From NCBI GenBank assembly GCA_023622545.1, contig JAMNZA010000125.1, forward strand, positions 1 through 35,882: 35,882 nt of DNA. Direction: 5' to 3'. The notes below the pieces were generated by a model, which was given only the letters and a program-made list of their open reading frames with translations, ran no database searches and was not told where the DNA came from. Positions 16,054 through 23,741 of this stretch are shown one piece after another. Every line of letters begins with the position of its first letter. The stretch's first letter is position 1. The position numbers and the translations under genes were made by a program. Origin of the DNA: Methanobacteriota archaeon. Its GTDB lineage: Archaea > Methanobacteriota_B > Thermococci > Methanofastidiosales > Methanofastidiosaceae.

Positions 16054-17088
16054 TCAATCTATATAAGTATTTTCAAAAGAGGCGCCGGAAACTGAGAGGT
16101 AGTCACCCTCCCATCTGAACTTTAAATCAAAGAACATTTCAAGGACAGAGATGTTCGTTTCAAGGTGCGATGTATTCCTTGTGAAGATGGAAGACTCACC
16201 ATCGGCTAGCGCCATGTAAGGGACGAGCTGGTCTGAGAGGTGAAAATCAAATCCTGCCCTATACTTTTCTAAAAATGTTTGTGCCGCTTCTTCTCCCACT
16301 TCCTCTGCACGCTTACCCCTTGCACCTAGTGCCCCATCCCCTATGATTGAGCTGCCATCACTAGAGAAGAGAAATACGCCGGAGCCTATCCGCTCACTTC
16401 CGTCCTTTTCTAGGTCTATATCTATGCTTGGCATTATGCCGCCCCTGAACAGTATCGACCTTGCTGATTTCTTTTGGCGCTCGGTGACATTCTCAGGAAG
16501 GTTTGTCGAGAACGATATGCCTTCTATTTTTTCCTGTTTTTCATATTTGTCGATCGTTATGGCTTTGAGCTTCCTTACAGGCGTTGCCTCAATTTCAATA
16601 TGGCCGTTCCCTTCCGGGTAGTAACCCCTTGAGGATTTTTTGATTTCAATCTTGTACCCCATCTTTTCGAGAGTCGGGATTGTGACATATTTCAGATAAT
16701 CAAGCTGGGGGCTCCAGGGGACGTTTGTGCCGCCGTGAACGCTTACTGTTGTTTTATTTTCCAAAAATGGTAGGAGTATCATAAGTGACTGCAATAGAAG
16801 CGTAATGCTGCCGGCTGTCCCGATGTTGATTGTTACCCTTCTCTTAAAATCGCTCTTTGGATTAAATTCAATTTCTGTAGAATGGAGCGAGTTCCCTTTT
16901 ACTTCAGAACCAGTTAGCTCTGCCATAGCGGATATCGTCTTCATGTGCTGGTGGGACAATCCCTCTTTTGGCCTGTTCTTCCTGATGTTATAGATGTGGA
17001 GCGGTTTTTGCGTCAAGACTGAAAGTGCAAGTGAGCTCCTTAATATCTGGCCCCCACCCTCGCCGAAACTACCGTCTATCTCGATCAT
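16054..17088 (-). CDS. rtcA: RNA 3'-terminal phosphate cyclase RtcA
   Basis: RtcA converts RNA 3'-phosphate ends to 2',3'-cyclic phosphates with ATP. IDGSFGEGGGQILRSSLALS is the family N-terminus, RPKEGLSHQH follows, and HLSDQLVPYMALA near the end holds the adenylylated catalytic His. The length, 344 residues, is typical. A TATA-like CTTTTATAG lies about 25 bases before the ATG, so the transcript is short-led or leaderless. The stop overlaps the first bases of the rtcB region, so the two act as one RNA-repair operon. Confidence 0.95.
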   Translation of the reverse strand: MIEIDGSFGEGGGQILRSSLALSVLTQKPLHIYNIRKNRPKEGLSHQHMKTISAMAELTGSEVKGNSLHSTEIEFNPKSDFKRRVTINIGTAGSITLLLQSLMILLPFLENKTTVSVHGGTNVPWSPQLDYLKYVTIPTLEKMGYKIEIKKSSRGYYPEGNGHIEIEATPVRKLKAITIDKYEKQEKIEGISFSTNLPENVTERQKKSARSILFRGGIMPSIDIDLEKDGSERIGSGVFLFSSDGSSIIGDGALGARGKRAEEVGEEAAQTFLEKYRAGFDFHLSDQLVPYMALADGESSIFTRNTSHLETNISVLEMFFDLKFRWEGDYLSVSGASFENTYID

Positions 17089-17120
17089 ATCATATCTTTG
17101 ATTTTACTACTATAAAAGTT

Positions 17121-17792
17121 TTAGATATACTGGCTGAAATACGGCACCGTCGCGTAGAGGAAGTTTATGCCAAGATATAAGAGAAAAGCCCCGCATACCA
17201 AGAGGATAACTTCATAGACCTTCGGGCTTATGAACTTCTTTCCCTTCGATACCGAGAATGACAGGAAGGAGTACCAGGACAGATCTGCAAACCAGTGCCC
17301 GATGAATAAGAGCAATACCCCGATAAACCCTATGGCCAATCCCCTCATCACAAGGCTGTTGCCTATCGTTGCCCACCAGATGAATATGGCGGGGTTAAAG
17401 ACTGTGAAGATGAAACCTGTCTTTAGTGGCGACAGTAGGTCGTGCTTTAACTTTTTCTTATCTGTTGCAATGCTCTTTAGAGTGGCCTCAGACACCTTCT
17501 CAAACTTCTTCCTTTCCTTAATGATCTGTATGCCCATGTAGAATAGACCTACCCCGCCCATAAGTCCTATCAATGCTCTGACCAAAGGGATGTTGATTAT
17601 GTAGGAAACACCAAGAGCAAGCCCGATGACTATGGGCACTTCAATCAAAAGGTGGCCTATGCAGATCATTGGGCCAGAAAGCGGGCCGTGCTTCAAAGAA
17701 TCCTTTATGGTGGCGGTGAAAAGCGGACCTGGCGCTATCGCCCCCGACATCCCGACGCCAAATCCAATTGATAGAAGTAGAAGCTCTTCCAT
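17121..17792 (-). CDS. LysE/RhtB family exporter
   Basis: A 223-residue membrane protein with about six helices. The start (FGVGMSGAIAPGPLFTATIKDSLKHG) carries the GPLF signature of LysE/RhtB amino-acid exporters, and FNPAIFIWWATIGN is the corresponding motif of the second half. The substrate, probably an amino acid or related metabolite, cannot be told. It lies close upstream of rtcA on the same strand, but rtcA has its own TATA box. Confidence 0.85.
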   Translation of the reverse strand: MEELLLLSIGFGVGMSGAIAPGPLFTATIKDSLKHGPLSGPMICIGHLLIEVPIVIGLALGVSYIINIPLVRALIGLMGGVGLFYMGIQIIKERKKFEKVSEATLKSIATDKKKLKHDLLSPLKTGFIFTVFNPAIFIWWATIGNSLVMRGLAIGFIGVLLLFIGHWFADLSWYSFLSFSVSKGKKFISPKVYEVILLVCGAFLLYLGINFLYATVPYFSQYI

Positions 17793-17887
17793 TGAAGAGG
17801 AGAATAAAAGATTCTTAATATGCCTTTCGATTTTTTACGCATACTCATATTTATAAACAAAGGTAACAGTATCAGTATGGTGAAAAA

Positions 17888-18211
17888 ATGAAGTATGAGG
17901 TATTTTACGGTAAGGGTATGGGGAAGGTCAAGAAGGAATACCCCGACATCTATGAGGCCATAAAGAAGCTAAATGAGGTGGTATACACAGGGAAGGCCCT
18001 GGACTATAAGACCCAGAAGCTCATCGCCCTTGGTATCGCCGCAAGCAGCTGTGACGAGACGGCGACTGAAAAGCAGATGAGGTCTGCAATACATGAGCTT
18101 AAAATAACGCCTGAAGAGATTGCTGATGTTTTGAGGGTCGTTTTACTGACTTCAGGCCAGCCAGCCTTCACAAAGGGCATGAGGATACTGGACGAGATCA
18201 CTAAAAAATAG
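17888..18211 (+). CDS. AhpD/carboxymuconolactone decarboxylase-like protein lacking the CxxC motif
   Basis: A 107-residue all-helical protein of the CMD superfamily: TQKLIALGIAASS, ITPEEIADVLRVVLLTSGQPAFTKGM. The usual redox motif ExxCxxC with following His is absent; only SSCDETATEKQM with one Cys stands in its place, so classical AhpD peroxidase chemistry is unlikely. It is a close paralog of the protein at 20980. TATA box CATATTTATAAAC (17846-17858) and SD GGTGAA precede it. Confidence 0.8.
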   Translation: MKYEVFYGKGMGKVKKEYPDIYEAIKKLNEVVYTGKALDYKTQKLIALGIAASSCDETATEKQMRSAIHELKITPEEIADVLRVVLLTSGQPAFTKGMRILDEITKK

Positions 18212-18263
18212 GCCAATCAATTTACAAAAAGGTTTATAAACGGGGTTTTAGATTAGAGGAAAC

Positions 18264-18848
18264 ATGAAGAAGGTGATTTCAACGAAAAAGATTGGAATTG
18301 CACTGCTATCAATAGCAGTTATTTCACTTATCGTCGCCATCCCGGTATTCAGCGACAACTACACCTACAACTTTGAGAAGGGTAGTGAGGGCTGGGAGGC
18401 TAGCGGTATGTGGCACATAGTCGGCGAGACGTCCCAGTACAGAAACGCCAACAGCGGTGTTTCAAGCTTCTGGTACGGAAACGACACAACTGGAAATTAT
18501 GACTCAGGGACAGCAAACAGCGGAAGGCTCATCTCCCCACCAATAAACCTAAAGGGTGCTGAGAAGGCCACAATGACAGCCTGGTACTGGTACCAGACGG
18601 AGAGCGCAGGAAAGCTTTACGACCAGAGGTTTGTCCTGGTTAGGGAAATAGGAAAACTAGACTGGGTGGAGCTAGAGCAGCTAAACGGCGACCCGATGCA
18701 GGTATGGACACAAAAGACATTTGACCTCTCATCTTACAAGGGCAAGGTAATTGAGGTAAGCTTCTACTTTGACATGAGCGATGAGCTTGCAAATGACTAC
18801 CGCGGCTGGTACATTGATGACGTCGAGATCCAGATAGAAAAGAAATAA
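18264..18848 (+). CDS. Secreted or membrane-anchored jelly-roll domain protein
   Basis: 194 residues with a basic N-terminus and one hydrophobic segment (about 10-28), a signal peptide or anchor. The rest is rich in aromatic residues and beta strands (YNFEKGSEGWEASGMWHI at the start, GWYIDDVEIQI at the end), the pattern of MAM-like/carbohydrate-binding jelly-roll modules attached to secreted peptidases and glycosidases. There is no catalytic domain and no LPM/GLGKKD tail. TATA box TTTATAAAC lies at about 18231 and SD AGAGGA precedes the ATG. Confidence 0.65.
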   Translation: MKKVISTKKIGIALLSIAVISLIVAIPVFSDNYTYNFEKGSEGWEASGMWHIVGETSQYRNANSGVSSFWYGNDTTGNYDSGTANSGRLISPPINLKGAEKATMTAWYWYQTESAGKLYDQRFVLVREIGKLDWVELEQLNGDPMQVWTQKTFDLSSYKGKVIEVSFYFDMSDELANDYRGWYIDDVEIQIEKK

Positions 18849-18879
18849 ATTTTTTATTAATTCTATTTTATTGCGATTA
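18849..18879. terminator. U-rich intergenic terminator between convergent genes
   Basis: TTTTTTATTAATTCTATTTT after the plus-strand stop serves the jelly-roll gene. The minus strand here is A-rich with short T runs, less clear as a terminator for the Hsp20 gene. Confidence 0.4.
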
Positions 18880-19236
18880 TTATTTTATTTCAACCTTAAA
18901 GTGCTTTATCTTCTTTGGTATCTCAAGGACCAAAACGCCCTTCTTGAATGTGGCGGCAACGTTCTGAGGTTCAGTCGCAAAGGGCAGGTTTATCACCTTC
19001 TTAAAGCAGATGCCTCTTGTTGTCGGGGCGCAGACGCGGATGCAGTACTCCTCTGAGGACACTTCGATGTTCTCCTTCTCTACACAAGGCAGGTCCAGAG
19101 TTGCGACAAGCATTTCGCCAGTCTCCTTGTATTCTATTAGGGGCTCTACATTGTTTGCAGTGCAGTAGTCAATGTGCCAGTAATCCTTGCTAGGGGAATT
19201 GTTCGCATCCCTGATTATGTAGTACCTTCTTATCAT
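18880..19236 (-). CDS. Cys-rich small heat-shock protein (Hsp20/alpha-crystallin fold)
   Basis: 118 residues forming one alpha-crystallin domain: EYKETGEMLVATLDLPCVEK, then INLPFATEPQNVAATFKKGV and LVLEIPKK, which match the A-xx-xxGxLxLxIPK core. It lacks the long N-terminal arm and the C-terminal IxI motif of oligomeric sHsps. Five Cys (YC, PC, EYC, VC, IC) are unusual for this family. It follows the PAC2 gene by five bases, so both probably belong to one protein-quality-control operon. Confidence 0.75.
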   Translation of the reverse strand: MIRRYYIIRDANNSPSKDYWHIDYCTANNVEPLIEYKETGEMLVATLDLPCVEKENIEVSSEEYCIRVCAPTTRGICFKKVINLPFATEPQNVAATFKKGVLVLEIPKKIKHFKVEIK

Positions 19237-19241
19237 AATAC

Positions 19242-19988
19242 CTACCTGTACATTGTTGGCACTTCAACCTTATTTTCCTTCTGCATCGAGGCGTTTGTCT
19301 GCTCCATGAGGGTCCTATAGTTTATCTTCACATCCTCCGCCTGCTCCAAAAGCGCCTTGACATCAACGTCTAACTCAATCATCTTGTTCAGTATCTTTAG
19401 GATTGACGCCGCAGCCCCTGGATCTGGGTAGCTCGGGTAGCTCTGTGCTAAGAGCACGGCAGAGTTCAATCCTAATTCCATCGAGTTCTTTAGGACTAGC
19501 GCATAGAAGCCTGAGAGGAAACCTTCTTCTAGGATCTGTACGCCAGAGCCTTCCATCCTCTTTAGTGACTCCTCCCTGTTTGATGTACCAAAGACAGCCG
19601 GCTCCTCGATATTGATCCTCTCCTCTACCGGCGCCCCGCTTAAGGATATTACTAGCTCTGCGTTCTTCGCTTTGTACCACTCGACTAGCTTCCTTGACAG
19701 GAGTGTCCCGAGCTTTGGGTCGACCGGGATTTCGCACAGCACCGCGAGTATCCTTCCTTTCCTGAAAAGCCTTATTGGATTTAGGACCTTCTTCTCGTGG
19801 ACGACCATAACTGGCGGCAGCAGGTCGGATGTTACATACCCTATCTCCTCAAACTTCTGCTCTATGACCATGTGGCTAACTGCAATCGAGCCAACAAGCC
19901 CCACGTCAGGGACGCCCTCGATTATAATTGGATTCTCCACATCAATATCCTTTGTTTCAATAATTATTATATCATCAGAAAGGGCCAT
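19242..19988 (-). CDS. PAC2 family proteasome assembly chaperone (PbaB-type)
   Basis: 248 residues of the PAC2 family, which in archaea includes the PbaA/PbaB proteasome-related chaperones. NPIIIEGVPDVGLVGSIAVS is the family N-terminus, and YPSYPDPGAAASILKILNKM near the C-terminus is also typical. A TATA box (CTATATAAATAA) and SD GGTGAT three bases before the ATG define the start. It is followed by the Hsp20 gene, which fits a role in protein folding or assembly. Binding partner not shown by sequence. Confidence 0.85.
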   Translation of the reverse strand: MALSDDIIIIETKDIDVENPIIIEGVPDVGLVGSIAVSHMVIEQKFEEIGYVTSDLLPPVMVVHEKKVLNPIRLFRKGRILAVLCEIPVDPKLGTLLSRKLVEWYKAKNAELVISLSGAPVEERINIEEPAVFGTSNREESLKRMEGSGVQILEEGFLSGFYALVLKNSMELGLNSAVLLAQSYPSYPDPGAAASILKILNKMIELDVDVKALLEQAEDVKINYRTLMEQTNASMQKENKVEVPTMYR

Positions 19989-20053
19989 TTTATCACCTTT
20001 AGTCAGTAAGACTGTGATTATTTATATAGATTTTTCTAATAAAAAATAAAAAA

Positions 20054-20401
20054 TTAATTTGTTTTCTCTAAGGCTTTATCTTTTTCTATTGGCGCATCAG
20101 CCTTCTCAACTACTATCTTGCATTTCACAACTAGCGCCGCTATGGCACCAAGGGCCGCAAGCCAAGGCGCTATTAAAGCCCCGACAAGCCCCGCAACGGC
20201 AGGAATGTCTAGGAGCGTTTTATCGTTCTCATCCTTCACAATGATCCTTGTCGCCACACCTTCGTCTATGAGCTTCTTTATCTCCTCAACGAGGTGATCG
20301 CCATCGACAAAGAACTCTTCCCTAGGTGCGGTGGACGCACCGCAGTTGGAGCAGAATTTCACGCCCTCTGCGAGCTCGGCATTACAATTCTTACATATCA
20401 T
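20054..20401 (-). CDS. Zinc-ribbon plus DUF4342 domain protein
   Basis: 115 residues. Residues 1-22 form a zinc ribbon (MICKNCNAELAEGVKFCSNC, two CxxC pairs). Residues about 33-105 match DUF4342: VEEIKKLIDEGVATRIIVKD, KTLLDIP and a hydrophobic Gly/Ala-rich stretch (VAGLVGALIAPWLAALGAI) that may enter the membrane, then a beta strand CKIVVEKA. DUF4342 proteins occur in bacteria and archaea, function unknown; the N-terminal ribbon is an added module. Confidence 0.75.
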   Translation of the reverse strand: MICKNCNAELAEGVKFCSNCGASTAPREEFFVDGDHLVEEIKKLIDEGVATRIIVKDENDKTLLDIPAVAGLVGALIAPWLAALGAIAALVVKCKIVVEKADAPIEKDKALEKTN

Positions 20402-20487
20402 GTTTATCGCCAGGCACTACTAAAGAGGCGTAACTATAAATCATTTACTGAAAATTTTATTTTTTAATATAAAAAAGAAAAGACTTG

Positions 20488-20904
20488 TTAAAGCATCTGA
20501 TTTTTCTTAGGTCTGCCGAGCCTATTTTCTATTATAGCTATCTCCTGTTGGAGCTTCTTTAACTCCTGGAGTAGCACTGACCTCTCCTTCTGGATCTGAA
20601 ACATTTCATCATCCTTTACCCTGGACTTCATGATCTTAGAGAGATTTATCTGGTTCCTCTCTAATCGTGACTTGATTTCAGCGAGCTTTACCTCCCTTAT
20701 CTTGAGCTCACCTTCTAGGTCGTCTGCGACTTGAATTACTTGAGGCTTTTCTATAACTTCTGGCTGTTGTTCTTCTACCTCGGGTTCAGGCGGCTTTTCT
20801 ATACCTTTGCTCTTCTGGTACTTCTCGAGGATCTCGCCCAGCATGTACTCGGGGATGACGATCTTCTTGTTGCAGTGCGGGCAGTATAGTTCTACACCTT
20901 TCAT
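20488..20904 (-). CDS. CPxC-containing coiled-coil protein, unknown function
   Basis: 138 residues. It begins with MKGVELYCPHCNKK, half of a zinc ribbon (one CxxC pair), passes through a Pro/Glu-rich linker (about 35-60) and ends in a long charged coiled coil (about 64-130). With a single CxxC, metal binding would need a dimer, which the coiled coil could supply. SD GAGTGAT precedes the ATG. I recognise no named family. Confidence 0.6.
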   Translation of the reverse strand: MKGVELYCPHCNKKIVIPEYMLGEILEKYQKSKGIEKPPEPEVEEQQPEVIEKPQVIQVADDLEGELKIREVKLAEIKSRLERNQINLSKIMKSRVKDDEMFQIQKERSVLLQELKKLQQEIAIIENRLGRPKKNQML

Positions 20905-20979
20905 TTTGAATCACTCTCTTAACATGATAATGATTTTCCATATATAAGAATTGGGGATTAAAAAAGGGAAAAAAATAGA

Positions 20980-21303
20980 TTACTGCTTTTCTAGCTCCTC
21001 TAGGATCCTCATCCCCTTGTTGAACGCCGGCATCCCTGATGTTAGGAGGACGACCCTGAGCACATCGACTATCTCGTCCTTAGTGATGTTGAACTCGTTC
21101 ATGCCTGATAGCATCTGCCTCTTTGTAGCGCTCTCATCGCCCCTAGAGGCTGTGATGCCTAGAGCCACAAGCTTCTGTGTCCTGTATTCTAAAGCTCTGC
21201 CTGTGAAGACCGCTTCGTCTAGCTTTACTAGAGCTTCATATATCTCTGGGTAATCAGCTTTTACCTTGTTTACCCCTTTACCGTAAAATACGCCGTTTTT
21301 CAT
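20980..21303 (-). CDS. CMD/AhpD-like protein without any cysteine
   Basis: 107 residues, a close paralog of the protein at 17888 (same length, same GVFYGKG start and VLRVVLLTSGMPAFNKGMRIL block). It has no Cys at all: SRGDESATKRQM stands where redox CMD proteins have the CxxC. The superfamily fold is clear, but the peroxidase or disulfide activity of AhpD is excluded. The role is unknown; a binding or non-redox catalytic role shared with its paralog is likely. Confidence 0.8.
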   Translation of the reverse strand: MKNGVFYGKGVNKVKADYPEIYEALVKLDEAVFTGRALEYRTQKLVALGITASRGDESATKRQMLSGMNEFNITKDEIVDVLRVVLLTSGMPAFNKGMRILEELEKQ

Positions 21304-21360
21304 GATAACACCACGCTAGAATCGGCGGATGTAAATATAAAATATTTGCCCTAAAATTAA

Positions 21361-22170
21361 CTACTTTACCCCAGTAAAGATGAAATACCCAAATGAATCT
21401 CCTTTAAGGGCATTCTGAAACTTCTTCACAAACTTTAGCATGGGGCCCAACTTCCGTCTAAGACCCCTATTTATCGCCATATTGTAAATCACTCTAATCG
21501 ATATCATTATCTTCTCAGCAAAGGAATATTCTCTTACAAAAATATCTTCGTAGTAGTCATTTATCTTGATATCATTAAATCCAGCTTCTTTGAATATATT
21601 CTCCCATTCTTTAAGCGTTCTGATATCAGTTTCTGGTCCAATAATATTGGACATAATCATGATATTCTTCATCTCTTGATAAAATTCAGAGCCTAAAGAC
21701 TCATTCGTGAAAAGATCAAGTGTGGCAACTTTGCCACCTTTTTTTAGAACTCTTCTATACTCCTTCAAGACCATTACAGGGTCGCTGACTAATGCTGTTA
21801 TTGCCTCCCCATAGACAATATCAAAGGAATTATCGACAAATGGAAGGCTCTCAGCGTTTGCCCTCTCAAAACTAACATTGGCTAGATTTAATCTTTCCGA
21901 CTCCTCTCTTGCGAGCTCTATTAGGAGCTCAGATATGTCCGCCCCAACCATTTCACAGTCAAACTTTTGGGCCACATATCTAGTGATGTAACCTGTAGAA
22001 CACCCAACTTCCAAGATCCTTGGTCGTTCCATACCTTTGATATCCAGTAGCTCAATTAACCTATCGACCCCCTTCCACCCGCCAAATGTCGGTGATGTCA
22101 TGGCGCCGATATAGCCCTGAAACTCGTAGAGCCCAATATTTCCAATTTCCTCATTACTTAACTTTCTCAT
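21361..22170 (-). CDS. Class I SAM-dependent methyltransferase
   Basis: 269 residues of the UbiE/Methyltransferase_11 kind. Motif I is ILEVGCSTGY (52-61), motif II SDIVYG-like (NSFDIVYGEAI) and motif III LKKGGKVATLDLF follow. The C-terminal third is helical and basic and differs from ubiquinone or arsenite methyltransferases. The substrate cannot be read; small-molecule methylation is likely. It is an isolated gene with a small zinc-ribbon gene upstream on the same strand. Confidence 0.83.
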   Translation of the reverse strand: MRKLSNEEIGNIGLYEFQGYIGAMTSPTFGGWKGVDRLIELLDIKGMERPRILEVGCSTGYITRYVAQKFDCEMVGADISELLIELAREESERLNLANVSFERANAESLPFVDNSFDIVYGEAITALVSDPVMVLKEYRRVLKKGGKVATLDLFTNESLGSEFYQEMKNIMIMSNIIGPETDIRTLKEWENIFKEAGFNDIKINDYYEDIFVREYSFAEKIMISIRVIYNMAINRGLRRKLGPMLKFVKKFQNALKGDSFGYFIFTGVK

Positions 22171-22234
22171 TCCAACATAATAATGGACTTTATCATATAA
22201 ATAGATAATCTAAATTTGGCCCTAATTTAATAAA

Positions 22235-22423
22235 TTAACACTTAAACTCTCCCCAACGATTATGGCATTTCTTACAGTGCCATATTGGGCTACCATTTAC
22301 AAGAAGACACCCGCCTAAGATGACTTCCCCTCTTTTTTCCGCTTCGTTAGAAATAGGGAGGCCATATAGGATGGGTATAGTTTGATCAGATCCGCATTTT
22401 GGGCATTTCGGATTTTCTTCCAT
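22235..22423 (-). CDS. Small two-CxxC zinc-ribbon protein
   Basis: 62 residues with CPKCGSDQ near the start and CKKCHNRWGEFKC at the end; the two CxxC pairs form a zinc ribbon, with the central loop holding GLPISNEAEKRGEVILGGC. It resembles short bacterial and archaeal zinc-ribbon proteins of unknown role. A TATA-like TTATATAATTG (about 22440-22450) lies some 22 bases before the ATG, so the transcript may be leaderless. Confidence 0.65.
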   Translation of the reverse strand: MEENPKCPKCGSDQTIPILYGLPISNEAEKRGEVILGGCLLVNGSPIWHCKKCHNRWGEFKC

Positions 22424-22540
22424 GCCTCTTATTTATGTTACAATTATATAACTCGATGGAAAGATATTTTTCCATATCAAATTTCTTATTCAATAGAAGA
22501 ATAATAGTAAATACAAATTCGCTAGGATTAGCCCTTAATA

Positions 22541-22620
22541 TAGCCAAGGCCAGAACTGATTAGGTCCGGGAGTAGAGCTACACACTCCTATATACCCCTT
22601 TACCCGGGCCTTTTATTTTT
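22541..22620 (+). ncRNA. Candidate structured small RNA
   Basis: A GC-rich island in an AT-rich gap. GGTCCGGG (22563-22570) pairs with CCCGGGCC (22603-22610), enclosing a hairpin GGAGT/ACTCC with loop AGAGCTACAC. A T run (TTTTATTTTT, 22611-22620) follows directly. AAGGCC (22546-22551) could instead pair with GGCCTT (22607-22612), so two alternative folds exist. A weak TATA-like GTAAATACAAAT (22508-22519) would start a transcript near 22541. No coding frame fits. I do not recognise a known family; SRP RNA was considered and not supported. The rest of 22424-22707 shows only the promoter of the zinc-ribbon gene. Confidence 0.45.
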
Positions 22621-22707
22621 CAGTTAACAATGAAAAGTATTAATCCTTCAAATTATGCATGGGATGCATTTCTGAAGCTATTGTTAAGTTAGAATAGAAA
22701 CAAGAAG

Positions 22708-22782
22708 TGCCGCGGGCCGGATTTGAACCAGCGGAATACCAGATCTTCAGTCTGGCGCCCTCCCAGGCTAGGCGACCGCGGC
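22708..22782 (-). tRNA. tRNA-Phe (anticodon GAA)
   Basis: Minus strand cloverleaf: acceptor GCCGCGG/CCGCGGC, anticodon stem CCAGA/TCTGG with loop CTGAAGA (anticodon GAA), and T arm GCTGG-TTCAAAT-CCGGC. The discriminator is A and CCA is not encoded. A TATA box GTTTATAAATTCC lies upstream on the minus strand (about 22811-22823). Confidence 0.95.
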
Positions 22783-22910
22783 TTGCCTAATAAGATTTGA
22801 ATCTTTTAGGGAATTTATAAACTTTTCCCCAAACGTATTTTTGCCGTATTATCATCAAAAGGTTAATAAATCGCGGGAATTTAGCAGGATAGCTAAAGAG
22901 GTTGTTGAAC

Positions 22911-23045
22911 TTGAAGAACAGAGTCACCATAAACTTCCCAAAGGATGTCAGGGAGTACTGCCCGAAGTGCAAGTGCTACTTATACCCGGTTAAGAATCAC
23001 GAGTGCTACTTCTGTAAGACCAAAACAATCAAGTTCAAGGAATAG
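22911..23045 (+). CDS. Tiny zinc-ribbon protein (44 residues)
   Basis: Frame TTG AAG AAC to TAG gives a 44-residue basic protein with YCPKCKCYLYPVKNHE and CYFCKTKTIKFKE: two CxxC pairs that would hold one zinc, as in small ribosomal or RNA-binding zinc ribbons. AAAGAGG (22895-22901) is an SD about nine bases before TTG 22911; a TAG at 22889-22891 closes the frame upstream. A TATA-like GGTTAATAAA (22861-22870) fits. It ends base-to-base with the convergent ECF S-component gene. I recognise no exact family; it resembles ribosomal protein zinc ribbons only in general form. Confidence 0.6.
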   Translation: MKNRVTINFPKDVREYCPKCKCYLYPVKNHECYFCKTKTIKFKE

Positions 23046-23741
23046 CTAGATCCGCTCTATAGTAAATCTCTTCTTGTACCTTGTTAGGATCCTAATCGTC
23101 CTCTCTCCCATTATCCCCATAAACAACGCGTTGCCTATGGCATGGCTAACGTCCCAGCCGATGCTTAAGACATAAGTCCTAACAAACGTCTCAAATGTGT
23201 GAGGCTTAACAAAAAAGGCGAAGTGCCAGATGTTCATTATCCACCCGTATAAAAATCCCCAAGCTACTGCAAATACTATTATCAGTTTAAAATTGATCTC
23301 TTTTCTACCAAGATAACCGGCTGTCAAACCGGGTAATCCCCAGCCAATCATCTGAAGCGGCGTCCACGGCCCGTGGCCCAAAAAGAAGTTAGAAACAAAC
23401 GGCGTCAGTGCACCAACAAAGAATCCTGCAATCGGCCCAAACACTAATCCAGAGCAGATGATGAGGGTTGTGCACGGCTGGATCCCCTGGAAGTTTGAAA
23501 ACGGGATCCTTAGCACTGCAGAGATCCCTGATAGCATCGCAATCAATGTCAACTGCTTTGTGCTAAACTCCTTCCTCTCAAACTGGTAGACAAACGCTGC
23601 TATCACAAGCAAAAATATCCCAATTATCTCGTATGGCCACAGCTTAACAATCGTCCTTGATTCGTCAAACACTAATCCCCCGGCAAATAGCAGTATTCCA
23701 ACCCCGATGAATAGAAATGGGAAGATGTCGCTTGATTTTAT
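23046..23741 (-). CDS. ECF transporter S component (substrate-binding membrane subunit)
   Basis: This is the vitamin-binding membrane subunit of an energy-coupling-factor importer, about 231 residues with six or seven helices; TLIAMLSGISAVLRIP and VFGPIAGFFVGALTPFVSNF are typical S-component segments. No ATG is available. The GTG at 23672 would delete the first helix (FPFLFIGVGILLFAGGLVF), which is encoded in frame upstream. The frame reaches an ATA at 23741 three bases after SD GGTGAT and overlapping the ATPase stop as ATAA, just as ATGA would. The same SD spacing precedes the PAC2 ATG. The substrate is inferred to be a corrinoid from the divergent DUF4430 gene. Confidence 0.85.
   Translation of the reverse strand: MKSSDIFPFLFIGVGILLFAGGLVFDESRTIVKLWPYEIIGIFLLVIAAFVYQFERKEFSTKQLTLIAMLSGISAVLRIPFSNFQGIQPCTTLIICSGLVFGPIAGFFVGALTPFVSNFFLGHGPWTPLQMIGWGLPGLTAGYLGRKEINFKLIIVFAVAWGFLYGWIMNIWHFAFFVKPHTFETFVRTYVLSIGWDVSHAIGNALFMGIMGERTIRILTRYKKRFTIERI

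Noticed and set aside
22541-22620. Possible SRP RNA (AGGTCCGGGAG resembles the domain IV apical part)
   Set aside because: The tetraloop stem does not pair properly, the AGCA side is absent, and archaeal SRP RNA is about 300 nt; the gap is too small.
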